64,000 nt of DNA from Streptomyces violaceusniger Tu 4113 (GTDB lineage Bacteria > Actinomycetota > Actinomycetes > Streptomycetales > Streptomycetaceae), in assembly GCF_000147815.2 (NCBI RefSeq), contig NC_015957.1, forward strand, positions 7,564,001 to 7,628,000, written 5' to 3'. Shown here in pieces: positions 1 to 8,264 of the stretch; within the stretch, counting starts at the first letter, position 1, and each line of letters begins with the position of its first letter. The notes beneath the pieces are model-generated. The model was not told where the DNA came from, ran no database searches, and was given only the letters and a program-made list of their open reading frames with translations. The translations under genes and the position numbers were made by a program.

Positions 1-189
1 GTCCGTGATCACCTGGCCCGGATCGTGGCCGCCGGTGCGCTGTCGTCCTCCGGCCAGCGCGTCACCGAAGGCACTGGTCAGCGCGGTCACCTCCGCCAGA
101 TCGGCCAGCAGCCGGGCCCCGGCATGCGAAACGACACCTCGCCCGTCGGGCGTTACGGACAGCCTCGAACGAGACGTTGTAGAGCTCAC
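1..189 (-). pseudogene. IS1380-type transposase, N-terminal part (runs off the left edge)
   Basis: Reading leftward from a GTG at 189 there is an open frame of 63 codons that reaches position 1. The peptide starts VSSTTSRSRLSV and continues SHAGARLLADLAEVTALT, which I recognise as the conserved N-terminus of IS1380-family DDE transposases of actinomycetes. The rest of the gene lies outside the window, so I cannot tell whether the element is intact. The 107 bp upstream of the start (190-296) is part of the IS end, because a similar stretch recurs at 1610-1745. Confidence 0.7.
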
Positions 190-296
190 GTGAAACTGCC
201 CCCGGCTGCGGCGCTTTGATCCTCGACAACTCGGATCATCGCAGCTCAGGGCGCACTTCTGCGTTCCGGTATCAAGATCCGGACTTACTCGGTGAA
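162..296. repeat. IS1380-type end, copy 1 of a 135-bp direct repeat
   Basis: The segment 162-296 (transposase start plus leader) is matched by 1610-1745 with about 85 percent identity by eye and a one-base length difference. Similarity stops abruptly at both edges, just after GGTGAA on the right. This fits the outer end of an insertion sequence. Confidence 0.75.
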
Positions 297-420
297 ACTG
301 GTCGAGATCGAGCAGGCCCACGCCTGACCCGCGCCGCTGATCCGCCCGGCCCTGCTGCGCGATCGGCAAGGTGTTGAAATCCGGATGATGCGAAAGGAAC
401 AGGGGCGCTAGCGTGCGCGT

Positions 421-1422
421 ATGGATCTTGAACCTGGAAAGACCGTGCCCGCCGTTCCCGTTCCTCTCGATGCCGAACTTCAGGTCGCTTATGACGCCTA
501 CCTGGCGGAGGAACCGGACTTGGCGCCGATGAGTCTCGAGAAGCTGTCGGTGATCCGCGCGGAGGTCGACGCCGCAGTGGCGGCGCTCGAGGACCTCAGC
601 CATGGCGGGCGCTTCACCGTCCTCCAGCCTTCGGTGCCCGGCCTGGACGGCGCCCCCGAGATCCCGCTGCTGGTGTGCACACCCTCCGGCGCGCCCGCAT
701 CGCGGCCGGCGCTCTACTTCATACACGGCGGCGGCTTCTACTGTAGCGATCACCGCACCGGGCTCGACCAGATACTCGAGACGGCCGAGCGGTTCGGGGC
801 CACGCTGATCTCGGTCGGCTACCGGCTCGCGCCCGAGCACCCCTACCCCGCCCAGATCAACGACGCTTACGCCGGTCTGCTGTGGGTCGCCGACCACGCG
901 GACGAGCTCGGCATCGACTCGGAACGCATCGTCGTCACGGGCTTCAGCGCCGGCGGCGCCCTCAGCGCCGCGCTCGCTTTGACCGTGCGCGACAAGGGCG
1001 GTCCCCGCCTGCTCGGCCAGCTGCTGATTGCCCCGCTGCTCGACGACCGCAACGACAGCGCCTCGGCCCTGCAGATGGACGACGTCGAACTCTTCGACCG
1101 CAGCCGCAACGGGTTCGCCTGGAGCTCGCTGCTCGGCGACGCCCAGGGCGGAGCTGACGTGCCGGAGTACGCTGCGCCCGCCCGCGCCACCGACCTGGCC
1201 GGCCTGCCGCCCACATTCCTCGACGTCGGCTCCGCCGAGTGCCTGCGCGATGAGATCCTCGCCTACGCCGACCGGATCTGGCAGGCTGGCGGCGAAGCCG
1301 AGCTGCACGTGTGGCCCGGCGGAATCCACGGTTTCGACAGGAAAGCCCCCGAGGCGCGAATCAGCAAGGCCGCTGTCGCGGCACGCCGCAACTGGCTGGA
1401 GCACCTTCTCGCCACCAACTGA
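421..1422 (+). CDS. alpha/beta hydrolase, hormone-sensitive-lipase family esterase
   Basis: A 333-residue cytoplasmic esterase/lipase of the alpha/beta hydrolase fold-3 (HSL) family. It shows the oxyanion-hole HGGG motif at residues 102-105, the YRLAPEHPYP stretch, and the nucleophile elbow GFSAGG with Ser176. The acid is probably in the SAECLRDE region and the catalytic His in GGIHGF near the C-terminus. No signal peptide is visible. It probably hydrolyses short-chain esters; the natural substrate is unknown. The gene stands alone between two IS1380-type end copies, so it may have arrived with or been bracketed by IS material. The ATG at 421 is the first in frame; only a weak RBS (GGGGCG) lies upstream. 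Confidence 0.85.
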   Translation: MDLEPGKTVPAVPVPLDAELQVAYDAYLAEEPDLAPMSLEKLSVIRAEVDAAVAALEDLSHGGRFTVLQPSVPGLDGAPEIPLLVCTPSGAPASRPALYFIHGGGFYCSDHRTGLDQILETAERFGATLISVGYRLAPEHPYPAQINDAYAGLLWVADHADELGIDSERIVVTGFSAGGALSAALALTVRDKGGPRLLGQLLIAPLLDDRNDSASALQMDDVELFDRSRNGFAWSSLLGDAQGGADVPEYAAPARATDLAGLPPTFLDVGSAECLRDEILAYADRIWQAGGEAELHVWPGGIHGFDRKAPEARISKAAVAARRNWLEHLLATN

Positions 1423-1609
1423 CGGTCTCCTCCGGCGGTAGTCGGTCGCGGGATGGACAACGTGCCGGCCAGGCGTCCCATAGCAACGAGGTCGAGGAAC
1501 CTTGCGACGGAACTCAGGCGGATAGCTGCGTGACACGGAGCCCTCCCAAGGTTCTGGACCAACAAGTGTCCAGCATCCCGGCTCCGTCAAACCCCGAGCG
1601 CATTAGACG

Positions 1610-1745
1610 GCCTCGAACGAGACGTTGTGGAGTTCACGTGGCAAGTGCTCCCAGCTGCGATGCTTTGATCTTCGACAAGTCGGATCATCACAGCTCAGGG
1701 AGCACTTCTGCGTTCCGACATCAAGATCCGGACTTGCCTGGTGAA
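1610..1745. mobile_element. IS1380-type end remnant, copy 2
   Basis: This matches 162-296. On the minus strand a GTG codon begins VNSTTSRSRPS, equivalent to VSSTTSRSRLS of copy 1. Similarity ends after about 11 codons and the frame soon meets a stop. It is therefore a truncated solo IS end, not a working element. Confidence 0.65.
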
Positions 1746-2123
1746 CGCGTCAGGTTAGAAACTCTTATGCGAAATGTCCTCGGTAATTTCGGGGTACTCC
1801 CGGATACAGCCCGCCGGGCGGTTTCGGGGTTACGGATATCAGGGCATTCTGACGGGTCTCCCGAACTTGAGCGGTGTACGCGGCTGGCGGTGCTGACCTG
1901 TCGTCGCGATGTTGACTCACGGTGGGCGGGGAACACCGGAACGAAAATCGGCGCTACGGCCAGCCGCTGTCCCGTTTCATTTGATCTTGCCGCCGAACGG
2001 CGTTGTGACCTGCGGATATGCAAAGTCGAGTGAGACGTCGAAGTCTCCTCGTCTCACTTGATGTTGTCGGCGAGGCGCGTTTCCACCCTCGCCGGTCGAC
2101 AGACGGCAGCGCGCTGACCTGGA

Positions 2124-2179
2124 CTGTCTCACCCGACCTTGTCCCTGACACGCGAACTGGACAAGGTCGGGTGAGACAG
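2124..2179. repeat. 21-bp perfect inverted repeat, 14-nt spacer
   Basis: Arms at 2124-2144 and 2159-2179 are exact reverse complements, each containing CTGTCTCACCCGACC. A run of Ts does not follow on either strand, so it does not look like a simple intrinsic terminator. The arms contain the GTCTCAC motif that recurs nearby. Confidence 0.85.
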
Positions 2180-2504
2180 ATGCAAGGTCTCGCGAGACGG
2201 GACAGCCGCCGGGCGTTCCCCGGCCACGGGTGTCACGCACGGTTATTCTCATAAATGTTCGTCTGTGAGAGTTCTGCGAGAGTCCCCGGAGTGATCACGT
2301 TTCCGCAGGTCGCCGTTCGCGAAAGCCCTCTCGAAACCCGCATGTTGTGCGAGGCACTTCTGAGAGAATCCCGGCATGGATCTCACGCCCGATCGGGCCG
2401 CATCGGGGTCTGAGGAACATCCATGTCAGATCGTGCGCTAAGCCTCCGTCGGCCCTGGTCGGCGGCTGACGGAGCATCGGCCCCAGGCATCCGCTGAAGT
2501 CTTC

Positions 2505-2597
2505 CCACAGATAACACCCTAATATCTACGGTAGTTTGATCCGTCACCTGCGGTGACGCGCTCCGGGCGCTACGTGAAGCGGCCCTGTTATCTGTGG
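2505..2597. repeat. 12-bp inverted repeat flanking the recombinase promoter region
   Basis: CCACAGATAACA at 2505-2516 is mirrored by TGTTATCTGTGG at 2586-2597, ending 13 bp before the recombinase start codon. Between them is a smaller palindrome CGTCACC-TGC-GGTGACG (2542-2558). Spaced arms beside a tyrosine recombinase gene could be arm or core binding sites, or an autoregulatory operator. Confidence 0.6.
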
Positions 2598-2610
2598 CAA
2601 AGGGGAAGCG

Positions 2611-3586
2611 GTGCCCACCGTCCTACAACTGCCGGCCGGTAAGGCCCTCACCGTCCGCGCGGCGGCCGACGTGTTCCTCGACTCGCTCGGCAACCCGAAC
2701 ACCGTCCGGAACTACGGGATCGGGGTCGGGAAGACCGTCGAACGCCTCGGTGAGGGTCGGCCGCTGTCGACGGTCGCAGACGACGAGATCGGTGAGACCC
2801 TGGAACTGCTGTGGGGCACCTCCTCGGTGAACACCTGGAACGCCCGCCGCGCGGCGGTGATGTCCTGGCTGGGATGGTGCGGCGAGCGCGGTTATGACGG
2901 CCCGGCGGTCCCAGGCCTGGGCGAAGCGGCTGGCAGTGCCCGACTCCGAGACCCCGGCTCGCTCGAAGATGGCGATCGACCGGCTCATCGCCCGGCGCGA
3001 GGTGCACCTGCGGGAAAAGACGCTGTGGCGGATGCTCTACGAGACCGTCGCACGCTCCGACGAGATCCTGGGGGTGAACATCGAGGAGCTGGACTTCGCC
3101 GGACGCCGCTGCCCGGTCAAGGCCAAGGGCGCCCGGACCAAAGCCCGCCGTCGCGGCCAGGCCCGCGATGACTTCATGCTGGAGACCGTCTACTGGGATG
3201 CCGGCACGGCCCGGCTCCTGCCCCGCCTGCTGAAGGACCGTACGCGCGGGCCGGTGTTCGTCACGCACCGCCGTCCCGGACCCGGCAAAGTCGTCAGCCC
3301 CCGCGACGTGTGTCCGGACACCGGGCTGGCCCGGCTGTCGTACGGGCAGGCCCGCGCGCTACTGGATCAGCACACCGCCCTGCGCGGCCCGGGGACCGGC
3401 TGGGGCCTGCACGAGTATCGCCACTCCGGCCTCAGCCACCTCGGCGAGCAGGGCGCCTCGCTGCTGATGCTGATGGCGAAGTCTCGGCATCAGAAGCCGG
3501 AGAACGTCCGCCGCTACTTCAAGCCCTCCCCGGAAGCGATCTCCGAACTCACCAGCCTGCTCGCCCCGGGCGACAGCCGCCGCTGA
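2611..3586 (+). pseudogene. tyrosine recombinase (phage-integrase family), frameshifted
   Basis: Two overlapping frames together encode one XerD/integrase-like protein. The first starts at GTG 2611 after AGGGGAAG and carries the SAM-like N-terminal domain (VRAAADVFLDSLGNPNTVRNY). Around 2905-2920 the continuation moves to the +1-shifted frame, where [17 protein letters not shown] leads into the catalytic domain. There I see the first Arg in [28 protein letters not shown] for the HxxR box, SRHQ in place of the usual SGH(T), and Tyr in RRYFKPS. One extra base in the GTCCCAGGCC stretch explains the shift. Either the gene is decayed or the base is a sequencing error. The ends of the mobile element it served are not evident. 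Confidence 0.75.
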
Positions 3587-3635
3587 GCACCAGCCCTGCT
3601 GCGGCCGAGGCGACGGCCATGGGGTGAGGGAGATG

Positions 3636-4397
3636 TCAGCCTTGGCGGCTGGGGAGCATGGCCAGGGCCTGGGAGCGCTTTGCGACGAGGTCGTCGTAGG
3701 TGCCGTCGCGCTCGGCCCAGCGGAGCGCGAGAACCCGCTCGACCAGGACCTCGTCAGGGGTGGGGTTCTGCGAGAGCAACTGCATGACCTCGGCGGCGAA
3801 GTCGTCAAGCGGCAGTGCCTGCGGGTTCACTTTCTCCTGTCCTGCCGTGGCGACGGCCGGGGGGACGAGCTCGACGACGCTGACGCCGGTGCCGTCCAGT
3901 TGCGCGCGCAGTGCCTCGGAGTAGGCGTGCACCGCAGCTTTCGAGGCGGCGTAGGTGGGCATGGGCGGGAACGGCAGGAAGGCGATGCCGGAGGTGACGG
4001 TGACGAAGGTGCCGGCGCCGCGTTGGACCAAGTGCGGGGTGAAGGCGTCGACGACCCTGATGGTGCCGACCAGGTTGGTGTCGATCGTCGTCTGCGCCGC
4101 CTCGAAGTGCACCGGGTCGCGCAGGTCCTCCAAGAGCATGACGCCCGACATGATCACCACGGTGTCCAGCTCGGGGTACCGGACGAGTACGGCGTCGCGG
4201 GCACGTGCGACGGAGGCACCGTCGGTGACATCGATGCCGAATGTGCCGATGCCTTCGTCGGAGAGTTCCGAGAGCGCCTCTGCGCTGCGACCGCCGACGG
4301 CCACGGCGCTGCCCGCTGCGGTGAACCGCCGGGCCAGTTCCCGGCCGATGCCGGACGTTCCGCCGACGATGAAAACGGTGCGGTTGGAGAGATCCAC
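3636..4397 (-). CDS. short-chain dehydrogenase/reductase (DltE-like SDR)
   Basis: A 253-residue classical SDR oxidoreductase. It has the Rossmann dinucleotide motif GGTSGIG at 12-18, a GGRS stretch at 35-38 consistent with NADP preference, Asn108, Ser136, and the catalytic pair Tyr149 and Lys153 in TYAASK. The substrate cannot be read from sequence. It is divergent from the MmyB-type regulator at 4588 with a 190-bp shared promoter region. This arrangement is common in Streptomyces, where the regulator controls the neighbouring SDR. The ATG at 4397 is preceded by GGAAG. Confidence 0.9.
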   Translation of the reverse strand: MDLSNRTVFIVGGTSGIGRELARRFTAAGSAVAVGGRSAEALSELSDEGIGTFGIDVTDGASVARARDAVLVRYPELDTVVIMSGVMLLEDLRDPVHFEAAQTTIDTNLVGTIRVVDAFTPHLVQRGAGTFVTVTSGIAFLPFPPMPTYAASKAAVHAYSEALRAQLDGTGVSVVELVPPAVATAGQEKVNPQALPLDDFAAEVMQLLSQNPTPDEVLVERVLALRWAERDGTYDDLVAKRSQALAMLPSRQG

Positions 4398-4587
4398 GAG
4401 GTCTTCCCTTCAGTTTGGAGCACCCACGGCGTTCGGGCCCGCGGCGCCGTTCAGCGATGATCTCTGTCCTTCTCAAACAGTGATACCGCCAGTCTTGACC
4501 GGCTCCGCGGAGTGTGGCAGTGCCCCGGTCTTCCCTGGTCCTGCCAGGGCCCCCGCTGAGACGCACGCACCGCATTACGGTGGTGTT

Positions 4588-5460
4588 GTGAAGGATGAGG
4601 AATCGGACAACCAGCTCGGCAGCTACCTCCGCGCCCGGCGTGAGCTGATCTCCCCGGCGCAGGCAGGACTCCCGCCCGGCGGCAACCGCCGCGTACCCGG
4701 CCTGCGCCGTGAGGAAGTCGCCCTGCTCGCCGGAATCAGCCCCGACTACTACCTGCGCCTGGAACGGGGCCGCGACAAGAACCCCTCACCTCAGGTGCTC
4801 GAATCACTCGCGCGCGTCCTGAACCTCGACGACGTCGAGCGGACGTATCTGCTCGGCCTCGCGGCAGCACGCCCCAGGACACCGCGCCGCAAGCGACCCG
4901 AGCACGTACCGGCACGGGTGTACCAGCTCCTCGCCCACCTTCAGATCCCCGCGTTCGTCGAAGGACGCGCCTTCGACGTCCTGGCCTCCAACCCCATGGC
5001 CGTCGCCCTCTCCCCCCGTCTGCGACCCGGCGAGAACCGGCTCCTTTCCCTCCTCCTCGATCCCGAGGAACAGGCCTTCCACCAGGACTGGACGAAAGCC
5101 ACCGCCGACTTCATCGCCACCCTTCGCACTACCATCGGGGACGACACCGGCAACCCCCGGTTCGTCGAACTCGTCGGAGAGCTCGCACTGTCCAGCCAGC
5201 GGTTCCGCACCCTGTGGGCCCGACACGACGTCCGCAACCTCGACGGAGGCACCACCACCGTCCACCACCCCGTCGTCGGTGAACTACGGCTCCACCGCGA
5301 CAAACTCCCCATCGACGACGTCATCCTCGTTGTCTACTACCCCGACAAGGACAACGACAGCGACGAGAAGCTGCAACTTCTCGCCGCGCTCTCACACACC
5401 GAACCCACCGACACAGCACACAACAGGCCAGCAGACACCCCCCACCCGAAGACACCCTGA
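4588..5460 (+). CDS. XRE-family helix-turn-helix regulator with MmyB-like ligand-binding domain
   Basis: About 290 residues from GTG 4588. The open frame extends far upstream to 3955, but that part is antisense to the SDR gene and has no RBS, so I reject it. The N-terminal HTH spans roughly residues 35-80 (GLRREEVALLAGISPDYYLRLERG). The C-terminal half, with RLRPGENRLLSLLLDPEEQAFHQDW, is typical of the MmyB/PAS-like ligand-binding domain. Regulators of this class usually repress or activate a divergently transcribed oxidoreductase, here the SDR at 3636-4397. The C-terminal tail is Thr/Pro/His-rich and probably disordered. Confidence 0.88.
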   Translation: MKDEESDNQLGSYLRARRELISPAQAGLPPGGNRRVPGLRREEVALLAGISPDYYLRLERGRDKNPSPQVLESLARVLNLDDVERTYLLGLAAARPRTPRRKRPEHVPARVYQLLAHLQIPAFVEGRAFDVLASNPMAVALSPRLRPGENRLLSLLLDPEEQAFHQDWTKATADFIATLRTTIGDDTGNPRFVELVGELALSSQRFRTLWARHDVRNLDGGTTTVHHPVVGELRLHRDKLPIDDVILVVYYPDKDNDSDEKLQLLAALSHTEPTDTAHNRPADTPHPKTP

Positions 5461-5578
5461 CGAACACCGGCTGTCCGGCGCCACAGCCAGAACGGCCGCG
5501 CCACGATTTCCGCCATCCGCGGACCGCCTCGGCGCCCGGTCATTCGTCGTCGGTCGCGTCCGTGGAGCGCAGGGGCCG

Positions 5579-5586
5579 CAGGCCAC
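5579..5586. repeat. 8-bp target-site duplication, left copy (IS256-type element)
   Basis: CAGGCCAC at 5579-5586 is repeated at 6983-6990 on the other side of the element. Eight-base duplications are normal for IS256-family transposition. Confidence 0.85.
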
Positions 5587-6982
5587 GGGCGTGTACGGAA
5601 CTTTGTGTAAGTCCTCGATTTTCACTTGGGGTTGAGCCGGTCCTCGAAGAAGAGTGAGAACTGGTTCAGTGCCTTCTTCCAGTGTGCCGCGACGTGGTTG
5701 ACATCGCGCGCTCTGGGGGTGACCTGCTCACGGATGGCGAGGTAGAGCACCTTCAACGCGGCCTGCTCGGAGGGGAAGTGTCCGCGGTTGCGGGTGGCTT
5801 TCCGCAGCCGCGCGTTGATCGACTCGATCAGGTTCGTCGAGTAGACGACCTTCCTTATCTCCGGCGGGAAGGCGAGGTAGGGGGTGAATTCGCTCCACGC
5901 GGCCTGCCAGGTCCGCACGATCGCGGGATACCGCTGGCCCAGCTCGCCTGCGGTGAAGTCGGCGAGGGCCTGCTCGGCGGCCTGCTCGGTCGGGGCGGTG
6001 TAAATGGCCTTCAACTCCGTGACCAGCTTTGCGTGGTGCTGTTTGGAGGCGAATCTCAGCGAGGCACGGATCAAGTGGATCACGCATGTCTGAACGGTGG
6101 CTTTGGGCCAGGTCGCAGTGACCGCGTCGGGCAGGCCCTTCAGCCCGTCGCAGGCGACGATGCACACGTCCTCGACCCCGCGGTTACGGAGCTCGGACAG
6201 CACGGTCATCCAGGTCGTGGCGCCTTCGCCCTCGTCGCCGGCCCACAGGCCGAGCACGTCCTTGCAGCCGTCCATGTCCACCCCGACGGCCAGGTAGACC
6301 GGCCGGGAGGCCACGGATCCGGAGCGGATCTTCACCCACAGCGCGTCGATGTAGATGATCGGCCAGACCGCGTCCAGCGGTCTGTTCCGCCATGCGTCGA
6401 GCTCATCGGTGACAGCGTCGGTGACCTTGCTGATCAAGTCCGGTGAGACCTCGACGCCGTACATGCCGGCCAGGTGCGAGCGGATGTCGCGCACCGACAT
6501 GCCGCGTGCGTACAGCGACAGGACCTGCTCGTTGAAGCCCGCGAGCCGCCTGGCGTGCTTGGGCACCAACTGCGGTTCGAACGACCCGTCACGGTCCCTC
6601 GGAACGGCCAGTGTGACCGCCCCCGCATCGGTCAGCACCGTCTTGCGCGATGTGCCGTTGCGGCTGTTGCCCGAGCCGTGGCCCGCGGGATCGTGTTTCT
6701 CGTATCCGAGGTGGTCGGTCATCTCCGCGTCCAGGGCCCGCTCCAGCACGGCCCGGGTCACCTCGGTCAGCAGCCCGCCTTCACCCAGCAGGGCAGCACC
6801 CGAGGCGTCGGCGCGGTCCATCAACCGCTCGACGACCTCATCCACGAGCTCGTCCTCGACCGGTCCGACGGCCAGGATCTCGTTGTCGTTCATGTCCGTC
6901 CGTCCCGGCTGGTCAAAGGCCCAGGTCAGAGCCACGGCCAGCCTGCCACATCACGGACTTACACGATCTTTCAGACACGCTC
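5587..6982 (-). mobile_element. IS256-family insertion sequence, complete (1396 bp)
   Basis: The ends are 28-bp imperfect inverted repeats: left 5587-5614, right 6955-6982, about 21 of 28 matches, with inner GTGTAAGTCC exact in both. They are flanked by the 8-bp duplication CAGGCCAC (5579-5586 and 6983-6990). The single transposase gene fills the element. It is inserted in the last codons of a Tn3-family transposase. Confidence 0.88.
5622..6893 (-). CDS. IS256/mutator-family transposase
   Basis: About 423 residues from ATG 6893 (MNDNEILAVG); an in-frame alternative at 6935 would add 14 residues. Mutator-type features are visible: the zinc-finger-like NSRNGTSRKTVLTDAG region, the first catalytic Asp in IYIDALWVKIR, the second in VACDGLKGLPDA, the conserved CVIHLIRASLRFA box, and the C-terminal Glu region in TNLIESINARLRKATRNRGHFPSEQAA. 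The gene is full length without stops, and the element has good ends and a target duplication, so it may still be active. Confidence 0.93.
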   Translation of the reverse strand: MNDNEILAVGPVEDELVDEVVERLMDRADASGAALLGEGGLLTEVTRAVLERALDAEMTDHLGYEKHDPAGHGSGNSRNGTSRKTVLTDAGAVTLAVPRDRDGSFEPQLVPKHARRLAGFNEQVLSLYARGMSVRDIRSHLAGMYGVEVSPDLISKVTDAVTDELDAWRNRPLDAVWPIIYIDALWVKIRSGSVASRPVYLAVGVDMDGCKDVLGLWAGDEGEGATTWMTVLSELRNRGVEDVCIVACDGLKGLPDAVTATWPKATVQTCVIHLIRASLRFASKQHHAKLVTELKAIYTAPTEQAAEQALADFTAGELGQRYPAIVRTWQAAWSEFTPYLAFPPEIRKVVYSTNLIESINARLRKATRNRGHFPSEQAALKVLYLAIREQVTPRARDVNHVAAHWKKALNQFSLFFEDRLNPK

Positions 6983-7065
6983 CAGGCCACCGGGCAGGTC
7001 GGGGAGCTGGAAGGAGTAGCGGCCCAGCATGTTGATGTGATGGCGGACGAACGGGGAGAGGCGGG

Positions 7066-8264
7066 CCTGTGCCGTTCAGAAACGCGTCACTGCTGGTCAT
7101 GCCACGTACCTGTACTCATTGATCAGGCCACCAAGGACACGGGTCCGGAGCAGTCGTCGTGGGGTTTTCAGGTCGGTCAGCGGCGCCGTGTCGTGGTCGG
7201 CGAGGGGAGGTAGTTGCTCCCGGGCCTGATGCGGTCGATGTCCGTTGTAGTGTCCGGCGTAGGTGCTGAGAACACGGAGAGCGTGGCGCTCGCTCCAGAG
7301 CAACAGGTGGTCGAGGGGCTCGCGCCGCAGTGTCCCGATGACCCTTTCGCAGTGTGCGTTCATCCGCGGGGACTGCGGGGCGATCTTGACGGTTTCGATG
7401 CCCTCAGCTTCGAAGACGGCGTCGAAGGACTCGGTGTATTTGCCGTCCCGGTCGCGGATCAAGAAGCGCAACGACTCCAGGCGCACGCCCGACTCAAGAG
7501 CGAGGTTTCGGGCCTGCTGGGCTGTCCACTGTGCGGTCGGATGCGCGGTTACGCCAGCGATGTGGAGGCGGCGTGTGTCGTGCTCGAGGAAGACCAGCGC
7601 GTAGACCCGGCGAAGATCCACCAGGTCGATGTGCAGGAAGTCGCAGGCAATGATGGCTTCGGCCTGGGATGTCAGGAACTCGCGCCATGTCGGCCCGGCG
7701 CGGCGGGGAGCCGGGTCGACACCGGCGGCGGTCAAGATCTTCCAGACCGTGGAGGCGCCGATCCTGTGGCCCAGCCGGGCGAGCTCCCCCTGGATCCTGC
7801 GGCAACCCCAGCGCGGGTTCTCCCGTGCCAGCCGCAGCACCAACTCCTTCATGACTTCCGCTGTCGCTGGCCGACCCGACCTGCTCCGACACTCACTGTG
7901 GTCCCACGTGCGTGCAACGAGACGTCGATGCCAACCCAGCAACGTCCCTGGTGTCACAGGGAACACTTGCGCCCAGCGACGCCGGGGTAGCAGCGAGGAC
8001 AATGCCGCGAACCACAACCGGTCTGCCCACTGATACCGCACCGGCCTCGCAAGTTGCCTGCGCAGCACCGCGTTCTCGTGCCGGAGCACGAGCAACTCAG
8101 CGTCTCTGGACGTCTGCCGACGCAGCAACACCGCTGGGACCGAAAGAAGCTTCCTCGTGACCTCATACACCAGTGACACGATCACCCGGACATGGTCCCA
8201 GCGCGCCCGCTGATCCCGCCAGACCACCTACGACATGCAACGACGCATTTCTGAACGGCACAGG
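7066..8264 (-). mobile_element. DDE-integrase insertion sequence with 23-bp inverted ends
   Basis: The ends 7066-7088 and 8242-8264 are inverted repeats matching at 22 of 23 positions (CCTGTGCCGTTCAGAAACGCGTC on the left). Trimmed by two bases, the element begins TG and ends CA, as IS3-like elements do. There is no target duplication: Tn3-family tnpA lies on the left and an unrelated transposase fragment on the right. A deletion or recombination between IS copies probably made the junction. Confidence 0.75.
7097..8227 (-). CDS. IS transposase with integrase core (rve) domain
   Basis: A protein of up to 376 residues; the true start may be a GTG inside the first 15 codons (VIVSLVYEVTRKLL). The N-terminal region is helical (RHENAVLRRQLARP), followed by an HTH-like stretch (RWGCRRIQGELARLGHRIGASTVWKIL) and the retroviral-type integrase core. 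The DDE residues lie in CDFLHIDLVDLRR, RFLIRDRDGKYT and NAHCERVIGTLRRE. It is encoded as one frame, unlike most two-frame IS3 elements; I place it in the IS3/IS481 superfamily without naming a subgroup. Confidence 0.85.
   Translation of the reverse strand: MVWRDQRARWDHVRVIVSLVYEVTRKLLSVPAVLLRRQTSRDAELLVLRHENAVLRRQLARPVRYQWADRLWFAALSSLLPRRRWAQVFPVTPGTLLGWHRRLVARTWDHSECRSRSGRPATAEVMKELVLRLARENPRWGCRRIQGELARLGHRIGASTVWKILTAAGVDPAPRRAGPTWREFLTSQAEAIIACDFLHIDLVDLRRVYALVFLEHDTRRLHIAGVTAHPTAQWTAQQARNLALESGVRLESLRFLIRDRDGKYTESFDAVFEAEGIETVKIAPQSPRMNAHCERVIGTLRREPLDHLLLWSERHALRVLSTYAGHYNGHRPHQAREQLPPLADHDTAPLTDLKTPRRLLRTRVLGGLINEYRYVA

Larger units (their letters stand above)
1746..2610. other. non-coding accessory region with clustered inverted repeats
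   Basis: I see no convincing gene in these roughly 860 bp. The stretch holds several GTCTCAC/GTGAGAC motifs (2030-2036, 2051-2057, 2127-2133, 2171-2177), a 21-bp perfect inverted repeat (2124-2179), a 12-bp palindrome GTCTCGCGAGAC (2187-2198), and a 12-bp inverted repeat just before the recombinase gene. Its base composition looks less G+C-rich than the neighbouring housekeeping DNA. Confidence 0.6.
5540..7066 (-). pseudogene. Tn3-family transposase, C-terminal remnant interrupted by an IS256-type element
   Basis: Joining 7066-6983 to 5578-5540 (one copy of the 8-bp target duplication removed) gives an uninterrupted frame. It reads ARLSPFVRHHINMLGRYSFQ then LPGGLRPLRSTDATDE and stop at 5540-5542. 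I recognise this as the conserved C-terminus of Tn3-family TnpA. The frame is intact across the insertion, so the IS256-type element entered a tnpA tail that had not yet decayed. Everything upstream of the remnant has been replaced by the IS at 7066-8264. No 38-bp Tn3 terminal repeat is recognised in 5461-5540. Confidence 0.8.

Noticed and set aside
2890-2925. Programmed ribosomal frameshift in the recombinase
   Set aside because: No slippery heptamer and stimulatory structure are evident; a simple indel explains the data better.
3955-4587. Long in-frame extension upstream of the MmyB-type regulator
   Set aside because: It is antisense to the SDR gene, has no RBS and no domain; GTG 4588 gives a normal family length.
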